Shown piece by piece: positions 1 through 11,938 of a stretch of DNA of 64,000 nucleotides. Both the position numbers and the translations under genes were made by a program. Under the pieces are notes generated by a model. The model saw only the letters and a list, made by a program, of their open reading frames with translations. It made no database searches and had not been told where the DNA came from. Each line of letters starts with the position of its first letter. The stretch's first letter is position 1. The stretch is from the NCBI GenBank assembly GCA_020736575.1, contig JAGPYM010000001.1, forward strand, positions 1,674,001 to 1,738,000. The letters are read 5' to 3'. Source of the DNA: Thelonectria olida. Lineage: Eukaryota > Ascomycota > Sordariomycetes > Hypocreales > Nectriaceae.

Positions 1-1888
1 GCACAAGACTTACGATTTGATCGTCGCGGCGGACAAGAGTAGGGAAGCTCTCGTCAGGGCCGCTGACATGGCCCAAACCGCTCTGCTCCTCGTCACCAAA
101 GAGAAACCCAGTCGTGTTGGTCTGGTCCAGGCCGGCAGCGTCGTACAAGCCGGATCTGGACCGAGTGACGGGCATCGAGTAGCGGTTAAAACTGTCGTCG
201 GATGGCATTGTCAGTAGGCCGAAGAAGCTCTTCTGAGGTGAAATGAATAGAAATTTGTGTGGGCGACGTGGATGAAATGGAAGAGCACTTGGGGATCTTA
301 TACTAAAGGCTCCCACAACTGAGGCCAGATATAGTCCAGAGAACCAGAAGTTGCAAAGCAAAAAGGATAAGGTGTGCAGCCCGAGATGTCTTCTTAAAGA
401 GAATTTCGAAGGCAAAGAAGTAAAATCGGTGGTGGCGCAAGAGGAAAAGGATGAGATGAGGGAAGAGGAAGGGAGGATATGGTGCGCAGGAGTGAAGGTT
501 GGAGAAACGGCTTTTGGGCACTCTTTAGCCTCTCTTATGGTCTCTTTTGCAAAGTGATTCACTGCCTTCGCTGCCAGTCACATACTTAGGTAGTGTGACC
601 TTTCAGGAAGCTCCGCGAGTCTTGTTGAATAGAAGCCATTGGAGGCATAAAGTGCCCTTGTCACTTGACACAATAGCAGCCAAGGGACAATAAGACCACG
701 GCTGCATTCGGACAATAAGTAGGGATCAAGCCAAGAGCCATGTTTATACAGCCAGTCACAATGAAGGTTTCCCAGTCACAATGAAGGTTTCCCAGTCGCA
801 ACTCGGCGAAGGCACCATTGCAACTAGCGGCGTAATCCACGGCTTCTCAACACCCGTGTGACTTTGCCACAGCACAATCACCACGAATAAACTTGTGAAG
901 AACAACTTACGCATTGGTGGACCGGCGACTGGTGGGGTCTTGACGAACAGCCTCTTCCTTCTCGTCATCGCTGTTTCTTCGCGTGATGGGAACAGATCGA
1001 GAGGGCATCTGGTCCTCGTAGCCATAACGGGGTTGCATAAGGCCGGACTGCGGCGAGGCGATTTGCGATCCAGATCGGGTTGGGCGGTTAAAGAGACCTG
1101 GGGGGGAGGTCAAGCTCGACATTGAATATCGATTCGGACGGGAGAACATGGAGGGAAAACCAGAGTTGTCGCGGTATTCGGGAGGTGTGGTTGGTTCGGA
1201 TTGGTGGCCGCCTATTCTACCCATCTCTTCCTCCATCCGAGCCAGCTCAAGCGCCTCACGACGCTGCTGCTGGTCCAGTTTCTGCATCTCCATCTCGAAG
1301 CGTCGTCTTTGTTCGCGAATTCTCTCATACTCGGCCTTCTTCTTCTCTATCTGACTGGATGTTAGTCTCGGGCTCTGGGAGACTGAAGATGATTGCGGGG
1401 TCCTCGAATCGTCCATCTCATGCGCCGCCGGACGAAGGCCAAGGGATCGAAATCGAGACGTTCGTCGAGGGGAAACGGGCTAGGGAGAGCTTTCGTGGGC
1501 TACGTACCAATTGGACCTTGTGCAGAGTCTAACACGAAATTTGTCAGCCAACTGAGGGTTACAGTTTACCTCGCCACACAACGGCGCTGGTGGCGATGAA
1601 GATTCACTTGGGATCTCTGAGGAGAGAACTCACGTTATAGTCCTGAGAAGGCTCAGGGACTCGCGGAGGGGAAGTTAAATTGGGCAAGGAGTTTAACGAG
1701 GTCAGGGTCGGAATGCGGCCGGAGTCGGTGGTGAACCGTCGAGGCAGGTTGTTACGATGATCGTGGGAGACCTGAGAGGCGACTTGAGGCGCAGGAAGCC
1801 TAGGGCCATTGCGAGGAGGTGAGACAAGCGAATTCATTGGCGACTCGTTCCTTGGAGACGTCTGGGAGCGGAAGCGAAGGTCGTCCAT
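1..1888 (-). CDS. Probable Pumilio/PUF-family RNA-binding protein, N-terminal part (3' end beyond window)
   Basis: The four visible exons on the minus strand are 1888-1634, 1528-1508, 1416-911 and 191-14; the last ends at a GTAAGT donor at the window edge. They give 320 in-frame residues from an ATG in a good context (cccaccATGG). The protein is Ser/Pro-rich and low in complexity, with a charged coiled-coil-like stretch near residues 105-145 (IEKKKAEYERIREQRRR) and a later FPTLVRRDD segment. From memory, this arrangement resembles the long disordered N-terminus of filamentous-fungal Pumilio (Puf/JSN1-like) proteins, which bind 3' UTRs in the cytoplasm. The PUF repeats themselves would lie outside the window, so the family call is inferred. 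Two oddities are a 21-nt exon (TLHKVQL) and a 719-nt intron (192-910) carrying a tandem repeat. It could instead be another disordered RNA-regulatory protein. Confidence 0.5.
753..801. repeat. 20-bp tandem duplication inside the long intron
   Basis: Two identical 20-bp copies lie at 753-772 and 773-792, followed by a partial third copy that diverges after a few bases. They sit in the 719-nt intron of the probable PUF gene, in an otherwise non-repetitive stretch. Confidence 0.85.
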
Positions 1889-4800
1889 GGTGGGCTAATA
1901 GAAACAAGGTTGTACACGCCGAATTGGCAAATCGGGCTCGGTCTATATTACTGCAGACATGGGAAGAAAGCAACGAGTATCAGCAAGCGAAGGGCTCAAC
2001 GAGGACGAGAGTAGGAGGAGAGGGATGGTAGCAAGCGACGATGGGATGGATGGGACGTTGTTGAGAGGCGGGGTGAGCGTGGGCGCGGCAAGTGCCAGTT
2101 GTGGGTAAGACCCATCGCCTGGACTTTGCGAAGAGGACGCCTGGGCGATGGGCGATGGGCGATGGGCGATGGGCGATGAGCGACTGGGAACGATGACCGC
2201 GGTGCAGGGCAAATGAATGGGCTTCTAGGCTATGTGCGATGGGGCTTGGAGCCACCACCACACGGGCCACTTGGGGGGGTGCGACAGCGCGAGTGCGTGT
2301 GGGAGCGAGGATGGACAGCGCTCCAAAGATGAGATGAGGCCTGTCGTGGGAGAACAGGCACCTCTCAGTAGGGGCGAGCGGCAAGAGGTGGAAGAAGAGA
2401 GGCCAGGGGGTCATAAGAAAGAGAGGCAGGAGCTGTCGTTGGGATATGGTATCATGATGGCAACTTGTGCTCACGGCCTCTCTCCTTCTCTGCTCTTTTC
2501 TTCTCCCTCCTCCGAGTCTGTTGCTGTTGTTGTCGTCGTCGTCAATTCCCCCTTTTCTTTTTTTTTCAGCCTTTGGCTCGCCTTGCCACGCCTCTCTCCA
2601 TGACGAGAGCCACGCCTTTTTTGCCAGCACAACGAACCACAACGGGAAAGCAGCTGCCAGCTACAATCCTGGCTGTGGTCGCTGGGGCTGCCTTTCGCCA
2701 TGCTCCTCTGTGTGCCGGCTGGGGGCTGGCGAGTCGTTCTAGGCCTGACATGTCGGGCTTTGTCTATGCCCGTCCGTGTGGATGCCCATCCCTGATCGTC
2801 GAGTCCAGGGCCCGCCCAACACCCAGCGCCGAGGGAATGCGCATGCGCGGGTGTCGGGCTGGACAGCATCCACGAGCGATAGACAGTTCAACTGCCGTCT
2901 CCCCCGCGAAAACGAGACAACAGACTCGGAAAGTCGGAGAAGTAGGAAAGGCATGCGAAGGAGACTTATCTCAATTTGCTGTGATTCGGCCAAAGCACCT
3001 GGGCTGGTCTTCCGTCTCTTCGGGGAGGACAGAAAAAGACGATGGACATACCTGAGATAATGACACTTGATGGATGAAGGTTGGACGACAGGCGCAACTC
3101 GTACAGCCACCACGCACTTCGCTTCAAGCTGCTCAGTCTTTCACCCCGTTCACTCTCACACTCTCTCACAGACAGCGAACCCTGGAGATCCAGGAGAACG
3201 ACAGGCTGAGCGGGAGGATGTCGAACAATGCGACCGATGGCGATGAGGAGGTGGACAAGATTCCGAAGAAGGACCCAGGCAGAAGAAAAGATGGAAACGC
3301 GGTAGAGGTTGCGCGCTCCGTGGGCTCGAGCAGTGGGCAGCCTGGCCTACCTAGGACAAGCGCAGTACCGACTCCATAGTTATTAGGACGCAGGGTCGGG
3401 TGGTAGACCAGGACAAGGCGCTGACAGCATCGGCCAGGAACAGGAAAAGCCTAGACGGAGCGCAAAAACAGGAAAGGGCCGTCACTGGACGAAATGGGCG
3501 GGTTCCGGACAAGGGCAAGTCAGGGCAAGGTTTGGGGAAATCCGTCGCTCAAATGGGTACCAAGTATCTATCTCATCATCACGCTTGACCAACATGGCGA
3601 GAAGGCCAAAAGTCGAGGGAACCCAGCAAGGTCATGACAACGACGGATATCACCAGCATCATCGGAAATTTTCAAATTCGATCGGCAGACATCAGCAAAT
3701 CAAGAGGCACACTTTGATCAAGCCTTTAACTGCCTGCGACTCAGTCAGAGACACAAGTCAACCCATGGGACCCATTGTTGCCCATCGGCGCCTAAGAGCA
3801 AGCCACCACTAAATAGGGTCGTCGGCCTTCAGTGGAACCCGGAAGCAGCTCTCACGCAAGTCAGAAGCAGAAAGAAAACATAACGGAACAGAACTTGGAC
3901 AGTTGGCTATGGCTATGGCTGACTCTATGAACACTCCGACTACAGTCGAGGATTCTGGGAACCATATATGCATGTCCGTTTCCGCTTCCTCACGTTCCTC
4001 TTTCACTTTTGGCCAAAATCAACCAGGGCAAGGAGCCCGACCAGTTTAATAGGTCCGATGCCTCGGCTCCTCTAAAACCCGGTTTTCTCGTGGGCTGTGG
4101 GCTTAGAATGTGGTACGGAGCACAAAGAGGCTCGCTTGTTGAGACACTCGCCAGCATCCGACAGACGGCCCGTCCTCGACTCGAGCTCAAAATATGCGCT
4201 TCATACAAGGATAGGCTTTGTGCGAATACGTATCTGCCTCCGGCTCACCTTTCCTTACCCCTCAGCCGGTTTACGAAAGCGCGTAGTTAATGATGACTGC
4301 ATACCTCAGTAACTGCCACCGTGTCTCGTCTGTCCTCAATACGTGAGATGATGTGCACAGCCGGATCAATACATGCTGAGCGAACAAGTTCAGGTCGATG
4401 GCTCCAGGGCTCCAGGGGGTAACCTCGATAGAGAATTGGTCCTGGCCGAGTCCCCGGTAGATACGCAGTAGCGTGTTTGTGAGGTGCGGGACGCCGAGAG
4501 CATCCCAGCGGTGGCTTTTTCCTCACAAGGACCCTAGCAAGTTGACGTGGTGACCTCAAAAGTCTCAAATACGTACCCAGCATCCGTACAACGTACTGGT
4601 TCCAAAGAAGAAGGTATTCGTATGAAAGCTGAAGGAATATCCACAGGGCTTGAAACATATCGAATCATCTGGCTCCATCATCAGAGCAGGTAGGCGCTGT
4701 TTTGTTAGTCAGCAATCAATTTTCTTCTTACGCAGACTTTCTTCTTGAACAGAGACTTCCATGAGCAGTCATTGCGTCGTACTTCGAAGGAAGGAGTACG

Positions 4801-7800
4801 AATACAAGATAGCGATGGCACGTAAGGTGTTTGTGGCTGTCGTCTCCTTCGTACGCACTTCGTATGTCCGATCGAATGGCGTTTTATGAAGCAACAGTTC
4901 TTCTATAATAATGGAGACAGATCCTTGTCCTGTATTCGTTGGTATCCCCCGAGGCAGCAAGGGGGATGATGCGCCATGCACTCCCAGACACAAGGGCACG
5001 TCAAAGAGGGCTGCAATTCATTCACGATGATTGGTGAAGACTCTAGGGGGGTAGTTGCTCTTGAGAAGCCAGTACCACCGACTCGGAGCATATGACGAGC
5101 GCCATATGGTCCAGTATCACGTCAACCAACAAAGCTCAAAGCTGGGGTTGAAGAACGACTTCTTACTCGACAAACCGATAACACAGGTATGAATGGATGC
5201 TCTGTATGTACATAGGTAGTTATCACGAGGTACAAAATAATCGATCCCCACGCATTCATCGGTCCCCCCGGCCACCTCAGATCAAAGGACGGCTTGCCCC
5301 GAGCGCCTTCTGCACGTCAGCCAAATATCGATTCCCAAATGCAGAGCTAAACGTGGGCTCCCCAGATTTGAATCCCATCCATCCCAACGACCAGGAATGT
5401 CGGAACTAATCGTCCTGTTCTCCTCTGCTTCTCCAAATGTACTAATTCACTAGTCTTTCAGTTGAGCATGTGGCTTCTTCTAATGTTTTTTTTTCTCCGT
5501 GTCAAAGCTCATCACCCCCACCCAGCGTTCATAGCAATATATATCCATATCCGTCCGAGACATGCAACAAACGCCGCTCATTAATAAAATGCCGAAGCCA
5601 AGACGAGGCTGCGAGGCTTCCCTCATTCTCTGCGGGTCCCAGGGGCGCTTAACTCTCTCGATTAATCCTTTGACAGCCGACGATCGATCCCGCTTTCGTT
5701 CACCGCTCCCTTCACGCCACGCCTTTGTCCGCGTGGACGTTCCTTCATGGCCATCTCTTTCACTGACTGACAAGAAGATCTATCGTGGCTTGTCTTTGGA
5801 TCCGACCTAATCGAGCCATGATACGTTTAGCGCAGGTCACAACGAAGGAGTTGGTGGGCCATCCCGGTCTGGTTCCTTGGCTCAATAGCTAGCGTCTTCA
5901 TCTCATGCCTTTACCCTGTCACCTGCCAGCTCCAGAGTCCAAACAAGCAGCGCGAAAAAGATTCTGACGTTGAACCATCATCAAGAGCCAGAGGGGAAGA
6001 CTCCCAAACTCCTCAACTCGGCTTGGTCGGACCCTCGATCCACCCGTGCCGTCATGCATGCCGGCGCGCTGGGTTGGATGCATCCCATGGTTCGAAGGTT
6101 GGGCATCTTACAACCACTGGTAACTGACTATTCCTTCCTAGATGTATGTACGAATGCGCACAACATCCGTCTCCCTACATGAGGCGCTGTGCGGACGTAT
6201 GTGCATACATACATCCATACATACGTAGTACATACTTGCAGCCCCATGCCCCCGAGAAGCTGATGCCTGCAACAGAGCCTCGCCAGCATATCACAGCTTG
6301 TTGGTGGGGGTTACCCCGACTGGTCGAGTTTTGCTTGCTCATCCTGAAACCGTCTAACCAAAAGGCCTCATTGGGCACGAAGTTGTCCCAGCCACTGAAC
6401 GATAGGATCATGGAGACTTGCGCTGCCAACCGTCGAGCGACGCCGTTGGAATTCCTCCACTCATCCTCTGTATCCCTGTCTCTGGCTGGTGCCCGCTCCA
6501 GCTTTCCCCTCCCCTTGAGGGCCTCAATCCCTTCACCGACTTTTACGCAACTCCGCTACGAGTTGGCCCGTCTGGTTCGCCCGTCTTGCCGTCCCACACT
6601 AACAATCAAGAGTCAGGGTCCGATCTGGCCGCACTAGAGAGACCGTCGGACCCATGTTGGTTCGTGGCCCCCTCTGCAGGACAGGCACCCAACCTGGAAC
6701 ACTGTGACAGGAGACTGCTTGACTGCCCTCTTGAAATGGGCCTTCATGACCCCCGGCCAAGCCTTCCAGACACGGGCCACTAGATAATCCCCAGTTGCAT
6801 GTCGACTACCAGTTGATCGTTGCCGCCACGAGGTCGATCCTCTAATTGAGGATCACTCCGTAGTTACCAACTAATGAAAAAAGCAATAATGATGAAGACC
6901 CTCGACTATCTTTCACTGCCGACATTTGTACGACAACTACGCTATTTCGGGACACACGGAGGGGTTGGGCATCTGCACGAGCACGCAACTCCAACCCTTG
7001 TTGCGCTTCCCATGGGCCAGAGCGAACAAAGGACCCCCGTCACCCGTAGCTAGTTAACCTGGCCATTTCAATCAGCGATGCCGGAGCCAACATTACCCCG
7101 CGCATTCAAAAGTTGATTCTTGAAGAGACGAGGGGGTTGCCGCGCTTATGACGACTCCAGGTGTGATCGAGTTGTACAAGATAGATTCCAAGCGGCTTAG
7201 CGGCTCTGATAGACTACAGCCTGCGATGTGACATGTCCGTGAGCTCGTAGTGTTGCTATCAGTGCAATCCAAGACCTGGCATCCTGGTCTCATCGGGAAA
7301 TACGCTGCCAGAGGGTTGCACGGTTCGATTTGAGGACTTAAAGGTCGCCACACTGAACACTCGCTGTAGCATCTGCCAGCTCAGCCTGCAGCATGTCGTC
7401 GCTTGTTATGACGGATCCCGCATAACGCAGATGCGGAGATGTCCTGGGGTGTATTCAGGGGGCTTGTTATGACTGTGCCTCGTGACAATGAATTCTAATT
7501 AGTTAAAGCAAGCCCAGGTTTTCTCACTTCACATGGCCACTGATAGCCCGGGACTTTTGATCCGAGTGAACGAACACATTGTTGTCGTGTCTACCTAAAT
7601 GGGAGAATTTTGTATTGGTGTTGTAGTAACGTTGAAGTCAAGTAAGCTTCGGTCATAAGTCTGCACTTGTTGATTCTGCCAGTGCCCAAGACAGGTATTT
7701 AAATCAGAAGACCCTCAAGTCACGAAACAAGCAAGAATTGCGAAGTTAAGTATTGAACTGAATTTACGACCATAGAATTTGGCAGAGGGAGTCGTCAATG

Positions 7801-8021
7801 GACGTACCCTAGAGATGAGAAAATAATCGCGACATCACGTGATAGGTCTTATCGATAGCGGCTCGTCCCCCACCGCGGCGCAAATGATGTCGGCTCCACA
7901 TCGAATCCGCGGGGCAAATCTTTTTGCGAAGCTATCGCGAGCTACAGCCAAAAAAAGTAGCCGCGTGTGACCACCCTCCGACACTTCCGCCTTAAATGTT
8001 CCTTTCCCGGTGACATACAAT
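1889..8021. other. 6.1 kb gene-free interval between two divergent genes
   Basis: It holds the upstream regions of the probable PUF gene (minus) and RPC2 (plus). Several open frames over 100 codons occur (for example 1980-2642 minus, 2465-3055 plus, 4287-4658 minus). They are GC-driven, overlap one another on both strands and match no family I know. A 7-bp tandem array lies at 2143-2184. I see no tRNA B-box with a partner A-box. Long 5' leaders or non-coding transcripts are possible but cannot be shown from sequence alone. Confidence 0.6.
2143..2184. repeat. 7-bp tandem array (GGGCGAT) x5 plus a degenerate sixth
   Basis: Five perfect GGGCGAT units run from 2143 to 2177, followed by GAGCGAC. 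The array begins about 255 bp upstream of the ATG of the minus-strand probable PUF gene; read on that strand it is ATCGCCC repeated. It may lie in the promoter or 5' leader. Confidence 0.85.
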
Positions 8022-11000
8022 ATGCCTCTGGTAGACGATGGATTCGAGGCCCTTCTGGAGCCATTCTACAATGGCAAGAAGCTCACAGATCCCATTTCAA
8101 CCAAGGAGGACAAGTTCCAACTCCTTCCGGCTTTCCTCAAAGTCAAGGGTAAGGATGCCCAATTCTGTCGCTGATGGGCTTTATGCTAATCTTCAAAAGG
8201 CCTCGTGAAGCAGTATGTCCTACTAGTCCTTGCGCATTCGCCGAGCCGCCCGAGTCGCCCGAGGAGATCGACGCTGACATGATCTAGGCACATTGACTCA
8301 TACAACTTTTTCGTCGAACAAGAGATCAAGGACATTGTGCGTGCCAACCGCACGATCCGTAGTGATGTGGATAGCAATTTCTGGCTGGAGTAAGAGTGCT
8401 GCGTCTCGCCGCCCTGGGAATCATGCTGACCATAACCTAGGTTCACCGATATTCGAGTCGACCGTCCCCGACGTCAAGACTGGCAAGATGCAAAGTCACA
8501 TACCGACGTCACCCCAATGGAGTGCCGTCTTCGAGACATGACATACGCCGCACCTATCCTGGTCGATATTGCCTATATCAGAGACAAGCAGAAGATTGTG
8601 AGGAAGAATGTGCCCTTGGGTCGGATGCCTGTCATGTTGCGCAGCTCCAAGTGCCGACTGAGTGGCGCGACGAACACCCGAATGGAGCAGATGAACGAAT
8701 GTCCACTGGATCCAGGTGGTTACTTCATCATTAATGGCACAGAAAAGGTCATCCTGATTCAGGAACAACTCAGTAAGAACCGTATCATTGTGGAGGCCGA
8801 CGAGAAGAACAACATCATTTCAGCTTCCGTTACTAGTTCAACCCACGAACGAAAGTCGAAGACCTATGTTACACTCAAGAAGGACAGGATCCTCCTCACA
8901 CACAACGTCCTGGTGGAAGGCATTCCGATCGTCATTATCCTCAAAGCTCTTGGAGGCCTTTCAGATTACGAGATTATGCAACTCGTTGCTGGATCGGATG
9001 GAAGATACCAGGACGAGTTTCTCATCAACTTTGATGAGGCGACAAAGGTTGGAATTCATACACAGCATCAGGCCCTCGAATACATTGGTGCCCGGGTTAG
9101 GATGGGCTCCCGCAAGGGCCAGTTCGGTCCTCAAGTACGACGAAACCATGTAGAGGAAGGGCTTGATGCTCTTGCCAACCTTGTCATTGCCCACATCCCC
9201 ATTGAGGGCCTTGATTTCTACCCCAAAGCCATCTACGTTGCTATGATGACACGAAAGGTATTGATTGCCTCCCACAACCCGAAACTGGTCGACGACCGAG
9301 ATTTCGTCGGAAACAAGCGGCTTGAGCTTGCTGGCCAACTTCTCTCCTTGCTGTTTGAAGATCTGTTCAAGAGATTCATGGGCGAGGTTAAGATGTCCAT
9401 CGACAAGTTCCTCAAGAAGAACAACCGTGCGGTTCCCCTCGACGCTGTCCACATGATCAGCAACCACGCGAACACTATTGGCATAGGAATCAATAGGGCC
9501 ATCCAAACTGGGAACTGGAGTGTGAAGCGGTTCAATATGAACCGAGCAGGTGTTACACATGTTCTGAGTCGGTTGAGTTATATCGCCGCACTTGGTATGA
9601 TGACTCGAATCAGCAGTCAGTTCGAGAAGACGCGAAAGGTCTCTGGGCCTCGAGCCCTTCAGCCATCCCAGTGGGGCATGCTTTGCCCTTCCGATACCCC
9701 TGAAGGAGAAGCTTGTGGTCTGGTCAAGAACTTGGCTCTGATGACACACATTACGACCAACGTGGAGGAAGACCCCGTCAAGAGGTGGATTTTTACGCTC
9801 GATGCTGGCGTTGAGCCTATTAGGAATTTCTCTGGAGCGGAGATGCATCGAGAGGGAAGCTATGTCATCCATGTCAACGGTACGCCATTCGCGTTGACCC
9901 GAACCCCTAAGAAGTTCGCACATAAGTTCAGAACGATGCGACGAAGGGGCTGGATTTCTCCCTTTGTTGGTATCAACATCAACACTCACTTCAGTGCCGT
10001 CCACATTGCCACAGACGAAGGACGAATCTGTCGACCATACATCATTGTCAAGAATGGAAAACAGAAGTTGAAGGCAGAGCATCTTCGGCTGCTTCAGCTG
10101 GGAAAGGTTACCTTCAACGACTTTCTCAACCACGGTATCGTCGAGTATTTGGATGTAAATGAGGAAAACGATGCTCTCATCACGCTCTACGAACACCAAA
10201 TCACACAGAGCACGACTCATCTGGAAATCGAGCCCTTTACACTCCTGGGTGCAGTTGCCGGACTGATTCCCTTTCCTCACCACAACCAATCTCCTCGAAA
10301 CACCTATCAATGTGCCATGGGTAAACAAGCCATTGGAGCCATTGCATACAACCAGTTCAACCGAATCGATACCCTCCTGTATACCCTTGTGTACCCTCAA
10401 AGACCAATGGTCATATCCAAGACTATTCAGCTCATCGGGTATGATAAACTCCCCGCCGGACAGAACGCAACCGTCGTCGTCATGTCATTCTCTGGCTACG
10501 ATATTGAGGATGCCCTTGTCCTCAACAAAGCCTCGATTGACAGAGGATTCGGACGGTGTCAAGTCTTCAGAAAGTACACCACAGAGCTGCAGAAATACCC
10601 CAACGGACGAAGAGAGCGAATTGGTGACCCGCAGAATGAAGGGGAAGGAAAGGTCAAGCACCGCATCGCTAAGCATGAAGCCCTTGATGACGACGGCCTG
10701 GCTATTGTTGGATACAAGATTCACTCTGGCGAGGCCATGGTCAAGAAAGAAACCCCTCTTGACCTCACAACCACCGGCATCGGAATGGACCGCGGCCCCA
10801 GCGAGTACCGTGACTCGTCGGTGTCTTACAAGATCCCCGATCCTGCATACATCGACAAGGTCATGATCTCACAGACAGAGAAGGACACTACCGTCATCAA
10901 AGTGCAGACGCGGCAAACCCGTCGCCCCGAGCTGGGAGACAAGTTTTCGTCTCGTCACGGACAGAAGGGCGTGGTGGGCATCATCGTTGATCAAGAAGAC

Positions 11001-11672
11001 ATGCCCTTTGCCGATACTGGCTTGACCCCCGATATTATCATGAACCCCCACGGTTTCCCCTCTCGAATGACTGTCGGCAAGTTGCTCGAGTGTTTGACGG
11101 GCAAGGCGTCGATTGTCCATGGGCGACCAGACTACGGATTTGGCGACGCTTTCCGATCTCACCCGGTAGAAGAAATGAGTCAAGTCCTCCTCGACCACGG
11201 CTTCTCATGGGAGGGCAAAGACTATTTCACGTCTGGAATCACCGGAGAACCTCTCGAAGCGTACATCTTCAACGGTCCCATCTACTATCAACGTCTGAAG
11301 CACATGGTGCAGGACAAGATGCATTCTCGATCTCGCGGGCCCCGAGCCATCCTGACACGACAACCGACCGAAGGTCGTTCACGAGACGGTGGCCTACGTC
11401 TCGGCGAAATGGAGCGTGATTGTTTGATTGCGTATGGTGCCTCGCAGCTTCTGTTGGAGCGTCTGATGATCAGCTCTGACGGCACGGAAATCGACATTTG
11501 CCAGCAGTGTGGCCTGTTCGGATACAAGGGTTACTGCCATACCTGTAAGAGCACGAGAGAGGTGACAAAGATGACAATGCCGTACGCAGCCAAGTTGCTT
11601 GTACAGGAGTTGATCAGCATGAACGTTGGTGTGCGGTTGCAGATGGAGGATGAGTTCCCTCACCCGAGGTAG
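8022..11672 (+). CDS. RPC2: DNA-directed RNA polymerase III second-largest subunit (RPC2)
   Basis: Exons are 8022-8148, 8200-8212, 8288-8389 and 8441-11672, giving 1157 residues (yeast RET1 is about 1150). The protein is the beta-type subunit of nuclear Pol III, which makes tRNA, 5S rRNA and U6. Conserved beta-subunit blocks follow in order: ECRLRDMTY near residue 108, NECPLDPGGYFIINGTEK, RISSQFEKTRKVSGPRALQ, SDTPEGEACGLVKNLALM, the GYDIEDALVLNKAS block, GDKFSSRHGQKG at about 913-924, and the C-terminal zinc ribbon (Cys 1101, 1104, 1113, 1116). LLPAFLKVKGLVKQH near the N-terminus is the Pol III-type start and crosses the first two junctions. Exon 2 is only 13 nt, but it is needed to restore GLVKQ in frame. 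Intron 3 has a CTGAC branch-like site. An AATAAA lies about 55 nt after the stop. Confidence 0.97.
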
Positions 11673-11727
11673 TCGATGATGAGTTGATGCAATGGAAATG
11701 TTGAATGGGCGATGATGTGGCGTTTAC

Positions 11728-11733
11728 AATAAA
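11728..11733 (+). terminator. Polyadenylation signal AATAAA of RPC2
   Basis: A canonical AATAAA lies about 55 nt after the RPC2 stop codon, within the 266-bp convergent gap to RAD57. Position and sequence fit a poly(A) positioning element. Confidence 0.5.
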
Positions 11734-11938
11734 AGGTAGCCTCCTAGTTCAAGGCAAGAAATAGTTGATTAGAATGTAGCCGACTAAGCGTCGTATATAC
11801 CTTATATATACATATCTACTTACATGTTGGTGATATTTGTTTTCCGTGCATATCCCCGTCAACTCATTCATCCATCTCCGGACGGCCATTATCAGTAAAA
11901 TACTTGTTTACATCTAACACATACTTCCTTGACTGATG

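Noticed and set aside
2465..3055. 196-codon plus-strand frame
   Set aside because: It overlaps a 132-codon minus frame and other plus frames in GC-rich DNA, has low complexity and matches no family; judged a chance frame.
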